The notes: generated by a model from the sequence alone, not told the origin. A stretch of DNA of 64,000 nt from CAZGUH01 sp964529005 (GCA_964529005.1 CAZGUH010000011.1:1-64000); one strand, 5' to 3'. Positions 40,350 through 48,760 are shown, counted from the stretch's first letter. A program made the numbers and translations.

Positions 40350-41606
40350 CGTCTGGACGGACGACCGCAGATCAGGGCGATGTGAACGTTGTGTTTCCGC
40401 CCGATCGAGCAAGCGCCCGCGTCGCATCACGATTCGTGCGCTGGGCGCGAACGCGACCGCCTCGCGCAGCGTCGCGCCGCGCACCGCGACCAGATCGGCG
40501 ACCGCCCCGACCTCCGGCCCCGCCTCGGGCAGCCCGAGCGCGCGGCGCGCCGCAGCCGAGCAGGCGTGCCAGGCATCGACGGGCGCGAGGTGGGTCGCGA
40601 CGACCATCAGCGCGGCGATCTCCAGCGGGTCGGCGCGCCCCATCGGGTTGAACGGATCCTGGAGGTTGTCGGCGCCCGCGGCGACGTTCACTCCGGCCTC
40701 GCGCAGGGCGCGCACGGCGGTCAGCGCACGCGGCATCGCCTGCTGGTGGTCACGGCCCTGGATGAACAGGTTGGTCTGCGGCAAGGCGACGACGTGGATG
40801 CCGGCCAGCGCGATCAGGTCGGCGACCTCGCGCTGGCGCTCGACCGGTTGCATCCCGAGGCTGAGGCAATGGCTCGCGGTGACGCCGTGGGGGAACTCCT
40901 CGGCGATCACCCGCCGGGCGAGGTCCTCGACCGCCATGATGGTCGGGTCGAGCGTCTCGTCGGTGTGCAGGTCGACGCCGACCCCGTGATCGCCGGCGAC
41001 CCCCAGGAGGACCGCGTTGGCGTCGTGCGGGTCGCTGTCGAGGTGGGGGCAGCCGCCGACGAGATCGGCCCCCATGTCGAGGGCGTCGCGCAGGCGGGCG
41101 ACGTTGTCGGCGCCGGCGACCCCCGTCACCGGCCACGACACCAACGCCACCACCTGGAGGTCGGCGACGTCTGCGACCCGGTGGCGCACCTCGGTCAGCG
41201 CTTCGATCGAGCGCAGCCCGTGGGCCGGCGTGACGTCGGCGTGGCTGCGGATCGCGGTCACGCCGTTGGCCGCCATCGTGCGCACGGCGCGCTCGGCTCG
41301 TTCGATCGTCTCGGCGACCCCGAGCAGGTGACGGTTCTCCTCCATCGCCCAGATCGCGCCGAGCAGGTCACCGCTCGGATTCGCGATCCGCTCGGCGAGG
41401 AACGCCTTGTCGAGATGGGCGTGCGGCTCGGTCGCGGCCGGCACGACGACGTAACCCTCGATGTCGACGACGTCGTCGGCGGCGTCGGGAGTCAACGCGG
41501 CGGCCACGTCGACCACGCGCTCTGCCCGCACGCGGACGTCGGCGCGCTCGCCGGTGGCGAGGACGCCGCCACGGAGCAACGTCGAGACGGCCGGCGCGGG
41601 CGTCAC
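40347..41606 (-). CDS. Cytosine-deaminase-like amidohydrolase
   Basis: The 419-residue TIM-barrel metal hydrolase has PHAHLDKAF (metal HxH), the substrate-side HTDETLDP, SHCLSLGMQP with a metal histidine, and NVAAGADNLQDPFNPMG with the catalytic Asp. These are marks of the CodA/AtzF-like deaminase group, which removes amino groups from cytosine, isoguanine or related rings; creatinine deaminase is another relative. GTG 41606 overlaps the flavin monooxygenase stop by 4 bp. Deaminase, monooxygenase, SDR and importer in one operon point to uptake and degradation of an amino-substituted heterocycle. Confidence 0.87.
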   Translation of the reverse strand: MTPAPAVSTLLRGGVLATGERADVRVRAERVVDVAAALTPDAADDVVDIEGYVVVPAATEPHAHLDKAFLAERIANPSGDLLGAIWAMEENRHLLGVAETIERAERAVRTMAANGVTAIRSHADVTPAHGLRSIEALTEVRHRVADVADLQVVALVSWPVTGVAGADNVARLRDALDMGADLVGGCPHLDSDPHDANAVLLGVAGDHGVGVDLHTDETLDPTIMAVEDLARRVIAEEFPHGVTASHCLSLGMQPVERQREVADLIALAGIHVVALPQTNLFIQGRDHQQAMPRALTAVRALREAGVNVAAGADNLQDPFNPMGRADPLEIAALMVVATHLAPVDAWHACSAAARRALGLPEAGPEVGAVADLVAVRGATLREAVAFAPSARIVMRRGRLLDRAETQRSHRPDLRSSVQT

Positions 41607-42796
41607 CGGAGCGGCTCGACCTCGGGGAGCGGGCGACGCTCGACGGTCTCGCCGAGGCGCGGCAGGACCTCCTCGACGGCGAGGTGCATCTGTTCCGCGA
41701 CCTCCTCGCGCGTCAGGCCCGGATAGTCGAAGTAGAAGCAGACGTGCTTCAGGTCGAGCAGGTCACGCCAGAAGCCGAGGATGTCGACGGCGTCGTCGAT
41801 CGACCCGACGATCTGGATCTTCTCCCGCATCGAGTCCTCCACCGTGGGGCAGAAGTCGAACGGGGCCTTGGAGCCGTCCGCCAGCCGGTAGCTGGCGAAG
41901 CGCCCGTACGGCGCGAGGAACTTGGCGAACTCGTCGTGGCCCGGGCGGCCCTTGCGCAACGCCTCCTCCGCGGTGCGCCCGACATGGAAGTTGATCACCA
42001 GGCAGCGGTCCTCGCCCGGAGCGACCGGATCGCCGACCTCGGCGCGGATCTCCGCGTAGCGGTCCCACTTGGCCTTCTGGCTATCGGGGTTCTGGAGCCA
42101 GTAGACGGCTTTGTGACCGGCGCGCGGGACGTACTCGATGGTCTCGGGCGACGTCACTGGTTGATAGATGTCGACGGCCCGTCGCGGCCGGGGGATCAGC
42201 GTGAGGTCGCCGACGGTCGTGCCCCGGTCGGGCACGTCGTCGGGCGGGAACGTGAATTGCTTGCCGCGGTAGGAGAAGCGCTCCTGCGTCCAGGCGAGCT
42301 TGATGACGTCCATCGCCTCTTCGAAGATCTCGCGGTTGATGCGGTCGTGCTCGGCGCTCATCGCGTTGTCGCCGCTGGCGACGACGGTGCCGAGAGCCCA
42401 TGCTTCGCGCGGGACGGTGCCGCGGCCGACGCCGAACTCCATGCGCCCGCCGGTGACGATGTCGGCGATCGCGAAGTCCTCGGCGAGCCGCAGGGGATGC
42501 CATTGGGGGACGACGTTGAACATCTGCCCGAATCGGATGTCCGAGGTGACGTGGGCGAGGTGCAGGCCGAACATGATGAGGTTCGGGAGCACCTCGTAGC
42601 CCTCGTACTGGAAGTGGTGCTCGGTGAGCCACATCGTGTCGAAGCCGAGCTCGTCGGCGACCTTCGACCAGGCCACCAGGTTCTCGTAGCACGCGACGAC
42701 GTCGTCGTTGCCGTAGCGGCGTGCGGTCGGCGCGATCGAGGGATCTCCCGCGTCGGTCATCGGCACCATGCAGAAGAAGTTGGTATCGACGCGCAT
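41603..42796 (-). CDS. LLM-class (luciferase-like) flavin-dependent monooxygenase
   Basis: The 397-residue protein belongs to the bacterial luciferase-like family, which uses reduced flavin and oxygen. It has ADELGFDTMWLTEHHFQYEG near residue 55, DIRFGQMFNVVPQWHPLRLAEDFA and GGRMEFGVGRG, all typical. Members include RutA, which opens the pyrimidine ring, and many uncharacterised oxygenases. ATG 42794-42796 lies 6 nt after a TACCGT hexamer, so the longer upstream frame is rejected. It is the first gene of the operon with the cytosine-deaminase-like enzyme, an SDR and the NMT1-type importer. A ring-opening role is suggested by context only. Confidence 0.88.
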   Translation of the reverse strand: MRVDTNFFCMVPMTDAGDPSIAPTARRYGNDDVVACYENLVAWSKVADELGFDTMWLTEHHFQYEGYEVLPNLIMFGLHLAHVTSDIRFGQMFNVVPQWHPLRLAEDFAIADIVTGGRMEFGVGRGTVPREAWALGTVVASGDNAMSAEHDRINREIFEEAMDVIKLAWTQERFSYRGKQFTFPPDDVPDRGTTVGDLTLIPRPRRAVDIYQPVTSPETIEYVPRAGHKAVYWLQNPDSQKAKWDRYAEIRAEVGDPVAPGEDRCLVINFHVGRTAEEALRKGRPGHDEFAKFLAPYGRFASYRLADGSKAPFDFCPTVEDSMREKIQIVGSIDDAVDILGFWRDLLDLKHVCFYFDYPGLTREEVAEQMHLAVEEVLPRLGETVERRPLPEVEPLR

Positions 42797-42802
42797 GACC
42801 AA

Positions 42803-42808
42803 ACGGTA
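42803..42808 (-). promoter_or_regulatory. Leaderless -10 element of the flavin monooxygenase operon (TACCGT)
   Basis: TACCGT on the minus strand, 6 nt before ATG 42796. It probably drives the six-gene operon down to the lipoprotein gene. Confidence 0.55.
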
Positions 42809-42844
42809 CCGCCTCCGTCCTGGGCCGGCGCGGGGTCCGAGTTC

Positions 42845-42850
42845 TAGGCT
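42845..42850 (+). promoter_or_regulatory. Leaderless -10 element (TAGGCT)
   Basis: TAGGCT, 6 nt before GTG 42857. Confidence 0.5.
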
Positions 42851-42856
42851 CGCCCG

Positions 42857-43315
42857 GTGTCTGCACTGCGCGCCGTCGGGCGCTGGGGGACGTTCGCCGG
42901 CGCCGCCACGGTGCTGGTCGGAGCGTTCTCGCCGTGGTTGCACAGCGGGGCGCGGACGCGCACCAGCTTCGAGGCGTTCTCGCTGATCGAGCGGCTCGGT
43001 TTCGCCCCCAACGGCATCATCGGCCTCGGGCTGCGGATCTGGCCGGTCGCGCCTCTCATGGTCGTCGCTGCCGCGGTGCTGGCGTGGTGGGGCTGGGACG
43101 CGCGCAGCGCGATCGTCGGAACCGTCGGCGGGGCCTATGTGCTCACCGTCGCCGCCGCGATCGCCCAGGCGCCGCGCCGGGCCAACGTCGTCATCGGTGG
43201 GGGCCCGATCGTGGCCGCGGTGGGCGGCGCCGCGCTGGTCGTCAGCGCGAGCCTGCTGGCCATTGGCCGCGCCGCTCCAGCACGGCGCGCAGCTCGGCCG
43301 GGCGATCGCTCATGA
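42857..43315 (+). CDS. Small four-helix membrane protein of unknown function
   Basis: The 152-residue protein has about four hydrophobic segments: WGTFAGAATVLVGAFSPWL near the start, a pair in the middle (VAPLMVVAAAVLAWWGW and a later Ala/Val-rich helix), and GGAALVVSASLLAIG near the end. The pattern resembles small actinobacterial Trp-rich membrane proteins. I do not recognise a catalytic motif. The TAGGCT hexamer 6 nt upstream supports GTG 42857. Its last 74 bp overlap the converging GDPD gene, so the C-terminal tail is coded on both strands. Confidence 0.7.
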   Translation: MSALRAVGRWGTFAGAATVLVGAFSPWLHSGARTRTSFEAFSLIERLGFAPNGIIGLGLRIWPVAPLMVVAAAVLAWWGWDARSAIVGTVGGAYVLTVAAAIAQAPRRANVVIGGGPIVAAVGGAALVVSASLLAIGRAAPARRAARPGDRS

Positions 43316-44012
43316 TCCCGTCGACGCCGAGGTCGAGGAGCCGCTCCATCTCGACGGGATCGTCGATCGTCCACACGTGCACCGGCACGCCCAGCCGGCG
43401 CGCGGCACGGACGAACGGCGGGGTGACGACGGCGATGCGCCCCTGACGAGACGGCGCCTGCGCGGTCACGGCCGGCATGGGGCGGCGGAACGACCCTGGC
43501 GCGTAGCGCAGGCGGGCGAGGTTCGCCGGTCCGAGCGCCATGCAGGCCCGGGGGCCGAGGCGCTGGCGGAGACGCACCAGCCGCCGATCGTTGAACGACG
43601 CGATGCACACCCGGTCGATCGCGTTGGTCCGCCGGATCGCCGCCACCAGCGCGTCGACCGCGCTGTCGGCCTTGCAGTCGATGTTGACCCGCGCCTCGGG
43701 CCAGGCGCCGAGGATGTCCTCGAGCGTCGGGATCGGCTCGATCCCGGCGACGCGGGCCGACGCGACATCACGCCACGGCAGGTCGCCGATCCGTCCCGGT
43801 CGCCCGCACGTGCGCAGCAGGTCCCGGTCGTGGAAGGCGACGAGCACGCCGTCGGACGTCGCGTGCACGTCGGTCTCGAGGTAGGTGTATCCGAGCCGGA
43901 TCGCATGCTCGAAGGCCGGCATGGTGTTCTCCGGCGCTTCGCTCGCGCCGCCGCGGTGCGCGAACGCGATCGGCGCCGGCCAGTCGAGGAACGGGTGGGC
44001 CGCGGCTCTCAC
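43242..44012 (-). CDS. Glycerophosphodiester phosphodiesterase
   Basis: The 256-residue protein hydrolyses glycerophosphodiesters to glycerol-3-phosphate and an alcohol. It has the family start IAFAHRGGASEAPENTMPAF, with the catalytic His and Glu, then YLETDVHATSDGVLVAFHD with metal-binding Glu/Asp, and a C-terminal VHVWTIDDPVEMERLLDLGV. There is no signal peptide, so it is probably the cytoplasmic UgpQ type. GTG 44012 follows a GATACT hexamer by 8 nt. It is divergent from the aldehyde dehydrogenase and overlaps the membrane-protein gene at its 3' end by 74 bp. Confidence 0.92.
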   Translation of the reverse strand: MRAAAHPFLDWPAPIAFAHRGGASEAPENTMPAFEHAIRLGYTYLETDVHATSDGVLVAFHDRDLLRTCGRPGRIGDLPWRDVASARVAGIEPIPTLEDILGAWPEARVNIDCKADSAVDALVAAIRRTNAIDRVCIASFNDRRLVRLRQRLGPRACMALGPANLARLRYAPGSFRRPMPAVTAQAPSRQGRIAVVTPPFVRAARRLGVPVHVWTIDDPVEMERLLDLGVDGIMSDRPAELRAVLERRGQWPAGSR

Positions 44013-44020
44013 GAGGCCCC

Positions 44021-44026
44021 AGTATC
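44021..44026 (-). promoter_or_regulatory. Possible -10 element of the GDPD gene (GATACT)
   Basis: GATACT on the minus strand, 8 nt before GTG 44012. It overlaps the divergent ALDH promoter. Confidence 0.4.
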
Positions 44027-44028
44027 GT
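44023..44028 (+). promoter_or_regulatory. Leaderless -10 element of the ALDH gene (TATCGT)
   Basis: TATCGT, 7 nt before GTG 44036. Confidence 0.55.
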
Positions 44029-44035
44029 CAAGAGC

Positions 44036-45487
44036 GTGGGTCGCAGCACGGGGTCTGTCCGGGCAATCCCTCTCGCCGGCGAACGGTTCGGCTCGGAACT
44101 GCCGGTCGAGCAGGCCATCGAGGTCCGCGCCCCGTTCGACGGCACGCTGATCGGCGCGGTGCCGGCGTGCTCGCCCGCCGACGTCGACCGTGCTGTGCAC
44201 GCGGCCGCCGCGGCGCTGGCGTCCGGCCCGCTGCCGTTGTGGCGGCGCGCGGAGATCCTCGACGCCGCCGCGCACCGTCTCGCCGAGCGGCGCGACGAGT
44301 TCGCCGAGGTGATCGCGGTCGAGGCGGCAAAGCCGATCAGGACCGCGCGCGTCGAGGCCGAGCGGGCCGTGGGCACGTTCCGGTTCGCCGCCGTCGAAGC
44401 GCGCACGCTGGCCGGTGAGATGATCCCGCTCGACGCGATCGCCGCGGGCGAGGGCAAGCTCGGCTTCACCCTGCGGGTTCCGATCGGCGTCGTCGCCGCA
44501 ATCGCGCCGTTCAACTTCCCGCTCAACCTGGTGGTCCACAAGGTCGCCCCGGCGATCGCCGCCGGGTGCCCGGTGGTGCTCAAGCCGGCGTCGCAGACGC
44601 CGTTCTCCAGCATCCTGCTGGCCGAGATGCTGATCGACGAGTGCGGCTTGCCAGCCGATCAGCTCCACCTCGTCACCGGTGGCGGCTCGACGGTCGGCAA
44701 CGCGCTCGTCGACCATCCCGGCGTCGCGCTCGTCACCTTCACCGGCTCGCCTGCGGTGGGGTGGGCGATCCGGGCGCGGGCGCCGCGCAAGCGCGTCGGG
44801 CTCGAGCTGGGCAACAACGCTCCCGTCATCATCGAACCGGACGGCGACTGGCAGGCGGCGGCAGCGAAGATCAAGGTCGCCGGGTTCAGCCATGCCGGGC
44901 AGAGCTGCATCTCGACCCAGCGCGTGTTCGTCCACCGCTCGATCGCCGAGCAGTTCACCAAGGCCTTGGTCGACCACGTCGCCCAGCTGCGCGTCGGAGA
45001 TCCGCTCGACGAGGCGACCGACGTGTCGGCGCTGATCTCCACCGGTGACCGTGAGCGGGTGCTGTCCTGGGTCACCGAGGCCGTGCAGCAGGGCGCCACG
45101 ATCGCCGTCGGCGGCGAGGTCGACGATCACGGGGTGCTGGCGCCCACCGTCGTCACGGGCGCACGCAACGACATGAAGATCTGCGCTCGCGAGGTCTTCG
45201 GCCCGGTCGTGGCGGTCGCCGAGTACGACACGCTCGACGAGGCGATCGCGCTCGCCAACGACACCGAATACGGCCTCCAGGCGGCGATCTTCACCAGTGA
45301 CATCGCCAGCGCGTTCCGGGCCTTCCGGGCGCTCGACTACGGCGGCGTGCTGGTCAACGAGGTGCCCACCTGGCGCGCCGACCAGCAGCCGTACGGCGGT
45401 CTGCGCGACAGCGGCAACACACGTGAGGGGCCGGCCTACTCGGTGAAGGAGATGACCGAGATCCGCATGGTCTCGATCAATCCGTGA
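44036..45487 (+). CDS. NAD(P)-dependent aldehyde dehydrogenase
   Basis: The 483-residue enzyme oxidises an aldehyde to the acid. It has the cofactor segment VAAIAPFNFPLNLVVHKVAP, the GSPAVGW loop, LELGNNAPVIIEPDGD with the general-base Glu, and the nucleophile Cys in FSHAGQSCISTQRVFVH. The end contains REVFGPVVAVAEYDTLDEAI and YGGLRDSGNTREGP. This set fits the lactaldehyde/succinate-semialdehyde-like ALDH group. GTG 44036 follows TATCGT by 7 nt. It ends 3 bp before the converging acyl-CoA ligase stop. The natural aldehyde is not known. Confidence 0.93.
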   Translation: MGRSTGSVRAIPLAGERFGSELPVEQAIEVRAPFDGTLIGAVPACSPADVDRAVHAAAAALASGPLPLWRRAEILDAAAHRLAERRDEFAEVIAVEAAKPIRTARVEAERAVGTFRFAAVEARTLAGEMIPLDAIAAGEGKLGFTLRVPIGVVAAIAPFNFPLNLVVHKVAPAIAAGCPVVLKPASQTPFSSILLAEMLIDECGLPADQLHLVTGGGSTVGNALVDHPGVALVTFTGSPAVGWAIRARAPRKRVGLELGNNAPVIIEPDGDWQAAAAKIKVAGFSHAGQSCISTQRVFVHRSIAEQFTKALVDHVAQLRVGDPLDEATDVSALISTGDRERVLSWVTEAVQQGATIAVGGEVDDHGVLAPTVVTGARNDMKICAREVFGPVVAVAEYDTLDEAIALANDTEYGLQAAIFTSDIASAFRAFRALDYGGVLVNEVPTWRADQQPYGGLRDSGNTREGPAYSVKEMTEIRMVSINP

Positions 45488-45490
45488 CGA

Positions 45491-47035
45491 TCATTCGGCG
45501 GCGCGCTGCACGTACTCGTCCCGAAGCAGCCGCTTGAACAGCTTGCCCGTCGGGTCGCGAGGCAGCTCGCCGCGGAAGTCCACCGATCGTGGGCACTTCA
45601 GGGAGGCGAGGTGCGCGCGGCAGTACGCGATCAGGTCGGCTTCGAGGCGCTTCGCCCCGTCCTCGTCGGCGGGCATGCGCGACGGCTGCACCACCGCTTT
45701 GACCTCTTCGCCGAACTCGTCGTGCGGGATGCCGAACACCGCCACGTCGACGACGTCGGGATGCGTGACGAGAACGTTCTCCGCGTCCTGGGGATAGATG
45801 TTGACGCCGCCCGAGATGATCATGTACGCCGCGCGGTCGGTGAGATAGAGGTAGCCGTCGTCGTCCAGATGGCCGATGTCGCCGAGCGTCGACCACCCCC
45901 GATCGTTCACCGCCGACTTCGTCTTGTCTGGATCCTTGTGGTACTCGAACGATTGGCCGCCTTCGAAGTACACCAACCCGGTCTGCCCGGCGGGCAGCTC
46001 GGCGCCGGTGTCGTCGCAGATGTGCACCGTGCAGCCGATGCCCTTGCCCACGGTGCCCGGATGGGCGAGCCACTCGGCGCTGTCGCACGCCACGAAGCCG
46101 TTGCCCTCGGTCCCGCCGTAGTACTCGTAGAGGATCGGGCCGAGCCAGTCGATCATCTGCCGCTTGATCGGCGCCGGGCACGGCGCCGCGGCATGGATCA
46201 GCGTCCGCAGCGACGACAGGTCGTACCGTGCGCGCACGTCGGCGGGCAGCTTCAGCAGGCGGACGAACATCGTCGGCACCATCTGCGCGATCGTGACGCG
46301 GTGACGTTCGATCGCGGCGAGGCACTCCTCGGCGTCGAAATGCTCCATCACCGCGATCCCGGCGCCGATCGCCTGGATCCCCATCGAGTACCGCAGCGGG
46401 GCGGCGTGGTACAGCGGCGCCGGGCAGAGGTACACGTCGTCGGGGCCGATGCCCAAGAGCTTGCGACACGCCCGCTCGATGCGCATCGCGTGGTCTTCGA
46501 CGGGGACGGCGCGATGCTCGCCGACGACACCCTTCGGCTTGCCGGTGGTGCCGGACGAGTACAACATGTCGGCGCCGGCGACCCGGCCGGGCAGCGGCTC
46601 CGGCGAACTCGCTTCCAGCGCGTCCTCGTAGCGCTCGTAACCGGGGATGACGCCGTCGATCATCAATCGCAGCGTGACCTTGCGCGTGCCGGCGACGATC
46701 GCCGCGGCCACCTCGGCGCGCGCCGCCGAGGTGATGAACACCTTGGCGTCGCAGTCGTCGACGATGTACGCGAGCTCGGCGCCGGTCAGCCGGCTGGAGC
46801 ACGCGGTGTACAGCGCACCGGCGTAGTAGCAACCCCACAACACCTCGAGGTAACGGAGGTTGTTCTCCATGCAGATCGCCACGTGATCACCGGGTTGGAT
46901 ACCGGCGGCACGCAGAACGCGGCTGAGGCGGTTGGCCCCCGCGTCGAGCTCGGCGAAGCTCTGTGTCGCGCCCGTCGACGGCATGATCACCGCCGGCTTC
47001 GCTGGCGTTCGGTCGACGTGCGCTCCCGGATACAT
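45491..47035 (-). CDS. AMP-forming acyl-CoA synthetase
   Basis: The 514-residue ligase activates a carboxylic acid to its CoA thioester through an acyl-adenylate. It has the phosphate loop MLYSSGTTGKPKGVVGEHR, YEYYGGTEGNGFV, the ATP-binding YLTDRAAYMIISGGVNIYPQ and a C-terminal PTGKLFKRLLR with the catalytic lysine. The family is broad (fatty-acyl, cyclohexanecarboxyl, steroid side-chain), so chain length cannot be assigned. ATG 47033-47035 is chosen since TACCGT lies 9 nt upstream; the longer frame reaching the N gap is not conserved. It is divergent from an acyl-CoA dehydrogenase, the next step in beta-oxidation. Confidence 0.92.
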   Translation of the reverse strand: MYPGAHVDRTPAKPAVIMPSTGATQSFAELDAGANRLSRVLRAAGIQPGDHVAICMENNLRYLEVLWGCYYAGALYTACSSRLTGAELAYIVDDCDAKVFITSAARAEVAAAIVAGTRKVTLRLMIDGVIPGYERYEDALEASSPEPLPGRVAGADMLYSSGTTGKPKGVVGEHRAVPVEDHAMRIERACRKLLGIGPDDVYLCPAPLYHAAPLRYSMGIQAIGAGIAVMEHFDAEECLAAIERHRVTIAQMVPTMFVRLLKLPADVRARYDLSSLRTLIHAAAPCPAPIKRQMIDWLGPILYEYYGGTEGNGFVACDSAEWLAHPGTVGKGIGCTVHICDDTGAELPAGQTGLVYFEGGQSFEYHKDPDKTKSAVNDRGWSTLGDIGHLDDDGYLYLTDRAAYMIISGGVNIYPQDAENVLVTHPDVVDVAVFGIPHDEFGEEVKAVVQPSRMPADEDGAKRLEADLIAYCRAHLASLKCPRSVDFRGELPRDPTGKLFKRLLRDEYVQRAAE

Positions 47036-47044
47036 CGATCGAGC

Positions 47045-47050
47045 ACGGTA
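47045..47050 (-). promoter_or_regulatory. Leaderless -10 element of the acyl-CoA synthetase gene (TACCGT)
   Basis: TACCGT on the minus strand, 9 nt before ATG 47035. Confidence 0.55.
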
Positions 47051-47062
47051 CTCCGAAGCCGC

Positions 47063-47068
47063 TACGGT
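47063..47068 (+). promoter_or_regulatory. Leaderless -10 element leading into the gap (TACGGT)
   Basis: TACGGT, 7 nt before TTG 47076. The TTG frame reads MSGTRVNRDIDG before the N run, probably the true start of the acyl-CoA dehydrogenase. Confidence 0.4.
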
Positions 47069-47110
47069 GCGAGAGTTGAGCGGAACGAGGGTGAACCGCG
47101 ACATCGACGG

Positions 47111-47210
47111 NNNNNNNNNNNNNNNNNNNNNNNNNNNNNNNNNNNNNNNNNNNNNNNNNNNNNNNNNNNNNNNNNNNNNNNNNNNNNNNNNNNNNNNNNN
47201 NNNNNNNNNN
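47111..47210. other. Assembly gap of 100 N before the acyl-CoA dehydrogenase
   Basis: Exactly 100 N. The peptide before it (VNRDIDG) and the one after it (VNSDTDGN) are similar, so the gap may lie in a repeated N-terminal tract. Confidence 0.97.
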
Positions 47211-47220
47211 GGGCGGTGAT

Positions 47221-48447
47221 GTGAACAGCGATACCGACGGCAACATGAGCGATGAGCGTGGCGAGGACCGGGACCGGCAGCGGGTCGAGCGCCTCGTCGA
47301 CGACCTTCTGGCGGACGTCCCGCCAGGCGCCGTCCCAGCTGTCACGTTCCTGCGCGAGCAGTTCGACCGCGGGCTGGCGTGGGTGCACTTCCCCGAGGGC
47401 GCGGGCGGACTCGGCCTCTCTCCCAAGCTGCACAAGGTGGTGTCGGATCGCCTGATCGCGGCAGGCGCCCCGAACGCGCTGGCGGAGAACTTCATCGGGA
47501 TCAACATCTGCGCGCCCGCGGTGGCGGTGTGGGGGACGGAGGAGCAGCGCGCGCAGTACCTGCGGCCGCTGTTCACCGGCGAGGAGATCTGGTGCCAGCT
47601 GTTCTCCGAGCCGGGCGCCGGCTCGGACTTCGCTGGCTTGGCCGCGCAGGCGGTGCCTGACGGCGACGAGTGGATCGTCAACGGCCAGAAGGTGTGGACG
47701 ACGCTCGCCCACGTCGCTCGCCGGGGGCTGCTCGTCGTGCGCACCGATCCCCATGTCCCCAAGCACGCAGGGCTGACCGCATTCGTCGTCGACATGCACG
47801 CGCCCGGCGTCGAAGTGCGCCCGCTGCGCCAGATGACGGGCGAGGCGGAGTTCAACGAGGTCTATTTCACCGACGCCCGCATCCCTCACTCATCGATGCT
47901 CGGCGGACTGGGTGACGGGTGGCGGGTCGCGCTGACGATGCTGATGAACGAGCGCACGTCGATCGGCGGTGTGCTGCCGGGACGCAGCAGCGGCGCGATC
48001 GGCGATCTCGTCTCGCGGTGGCGGACGATGCCCGCCGACCGCCGCTCCGCGGCGACACGCGATCGCATCGTGGCACTGTGGGTCCGCGCGGAGACGCTGC
48101 GCCTGACGTCGATCCGGGAGAACCAGGCCCGCAAGATGGGGGGCCCTGGACCGGAAGGCTCGATCCTGAAGCTGGCCGCGGCCGAGCTCAGCAAGGACGT
48201 GTGGGAGGCGGCGGTCGACGTGATGGGAGCCGAGGGCATGCTCTTCACCTCGTACGAGATGACACGCCCGGACCGGCCAATGAGTTGGGATAATCCGCAG
48301 AAGTCGTTCCTGCGGGCACGGGCGAACTCGATCGAGGGCGGGACGAGCGAGGTGATGAGGAACATCATCGGCGAGCGGGTGCTCGGATTGCCCGGCGACG
48401 TTCGCGTGGACCGCGACGTGCCATGGAGCCAGGTGCCGCGCAGCTGA
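47221..48447 (+). CDS. Acyl-CoA dehydrogenase (5' end uncertain)
   Basis: The visible 408 residues form a flavoprotein that introduces a 2,3 double bond into an acyl-CoA. It has the FAD/substrate motif FSEPGAGSDFAGLAAQAV, WIVNGQKVWTT, GEAEFNEVYFTDARIP, and a C-terminal ANSIEGGTSEVMRNIIGERV that fits the ACAD signature. GTG 47221 is the first start after the N gap, but ATG 47245 or an upstream TTG at 47076 on the far side of the gap are equally possible. It stands opposite the acyl-CoA ligase and probably acts on the CoA thioester made by it. Confidence 0.88.
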   Translation: MNSDTDGNMSDERGEDRDRQRVERLVDDLLADVPPGAVPAVTFLREQFDRGLAWVHFPEGAGGLGLSPKLHKVVSDRLIAAGAPNALAENFIGINICAPAVAVWGTEEQRAQYLRPLFTGEEIWCQLFSEPGAGSDFAGLAAQAVPDGDEWIVNGQKVWTTLAHVARRGLLVVRTDPHVPKHAGLTAFVVDMHAPGVEVRPLRQMTGEAEFNEVYFTDARIPHSSMLGGLGDGWRVALTMLMNERTSIGGVLPGRSSGAIGDLVSRWRTMPADRRSAATRDRIVALWVRAETLRLTSIRENQARKMGGPGPEGSILKLAAAELSKDVWEAAVDVMGAEGMLFTSYEMTRPDRPMSWDNPQKSFLRARANSIEGGTSEVMRNIIGERVLGLPGDVRVDRDVPWSQVPRS

Positions 48448-48760
48448 GACCGACGTTGTGGGCTGTGCTGTGGGTTGTGCTGTAAGGCTGCGGGCTCCGC
48501 GGCCTGTGCTGNNNNNNNNNNNNNNNNNNNNNNNNNNNNNNNNNNNNNNNNNNNNNNNNNNNNNNNNNNNNNNNNNNNNNNNNNNNNNNNNNNNNNNNNN
48601 NNNNNNNNNNNTGTGGGCTGTGCTGTGGGTTGTGCTGTAAGGCTGCGGGCTCCGCGGCCTGTGCTGCGGGGCTGCGGGTTGCGGGCTGCGCGGCGTGCGC
48701 TGCGCGGCGCGGGCTCGTCGCCGGCTGCGAGCTCAACGCTGCGAACTCAACGCCGCGAGT
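48448..48760. repeat. Low-complexity G/T-rich repeat region with a 100-N gap, no gene seen
   Basis: This space between the acyl-CoA dehydrogenase and ispH is made of repeated GCTGTGCTG/GGGTTGTGCTG-like words with strong G-over-C bias on the plus strand. A 55-bp block (48457-48511) recurs identically after the gap (48612-48666). No convincing coding frame, RNA or promoter was found. Confidence 0.85.
48512..48611. other. Assembly gap of 100 N flanked by identical 55-bp blocks
   Basis: Exactly 100 N between 48457-48511 and 48612-48666, which are identical. It is either an unmerged contig overlap or a real tandem repeat that broke the assembly. Confidence 0.97.
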
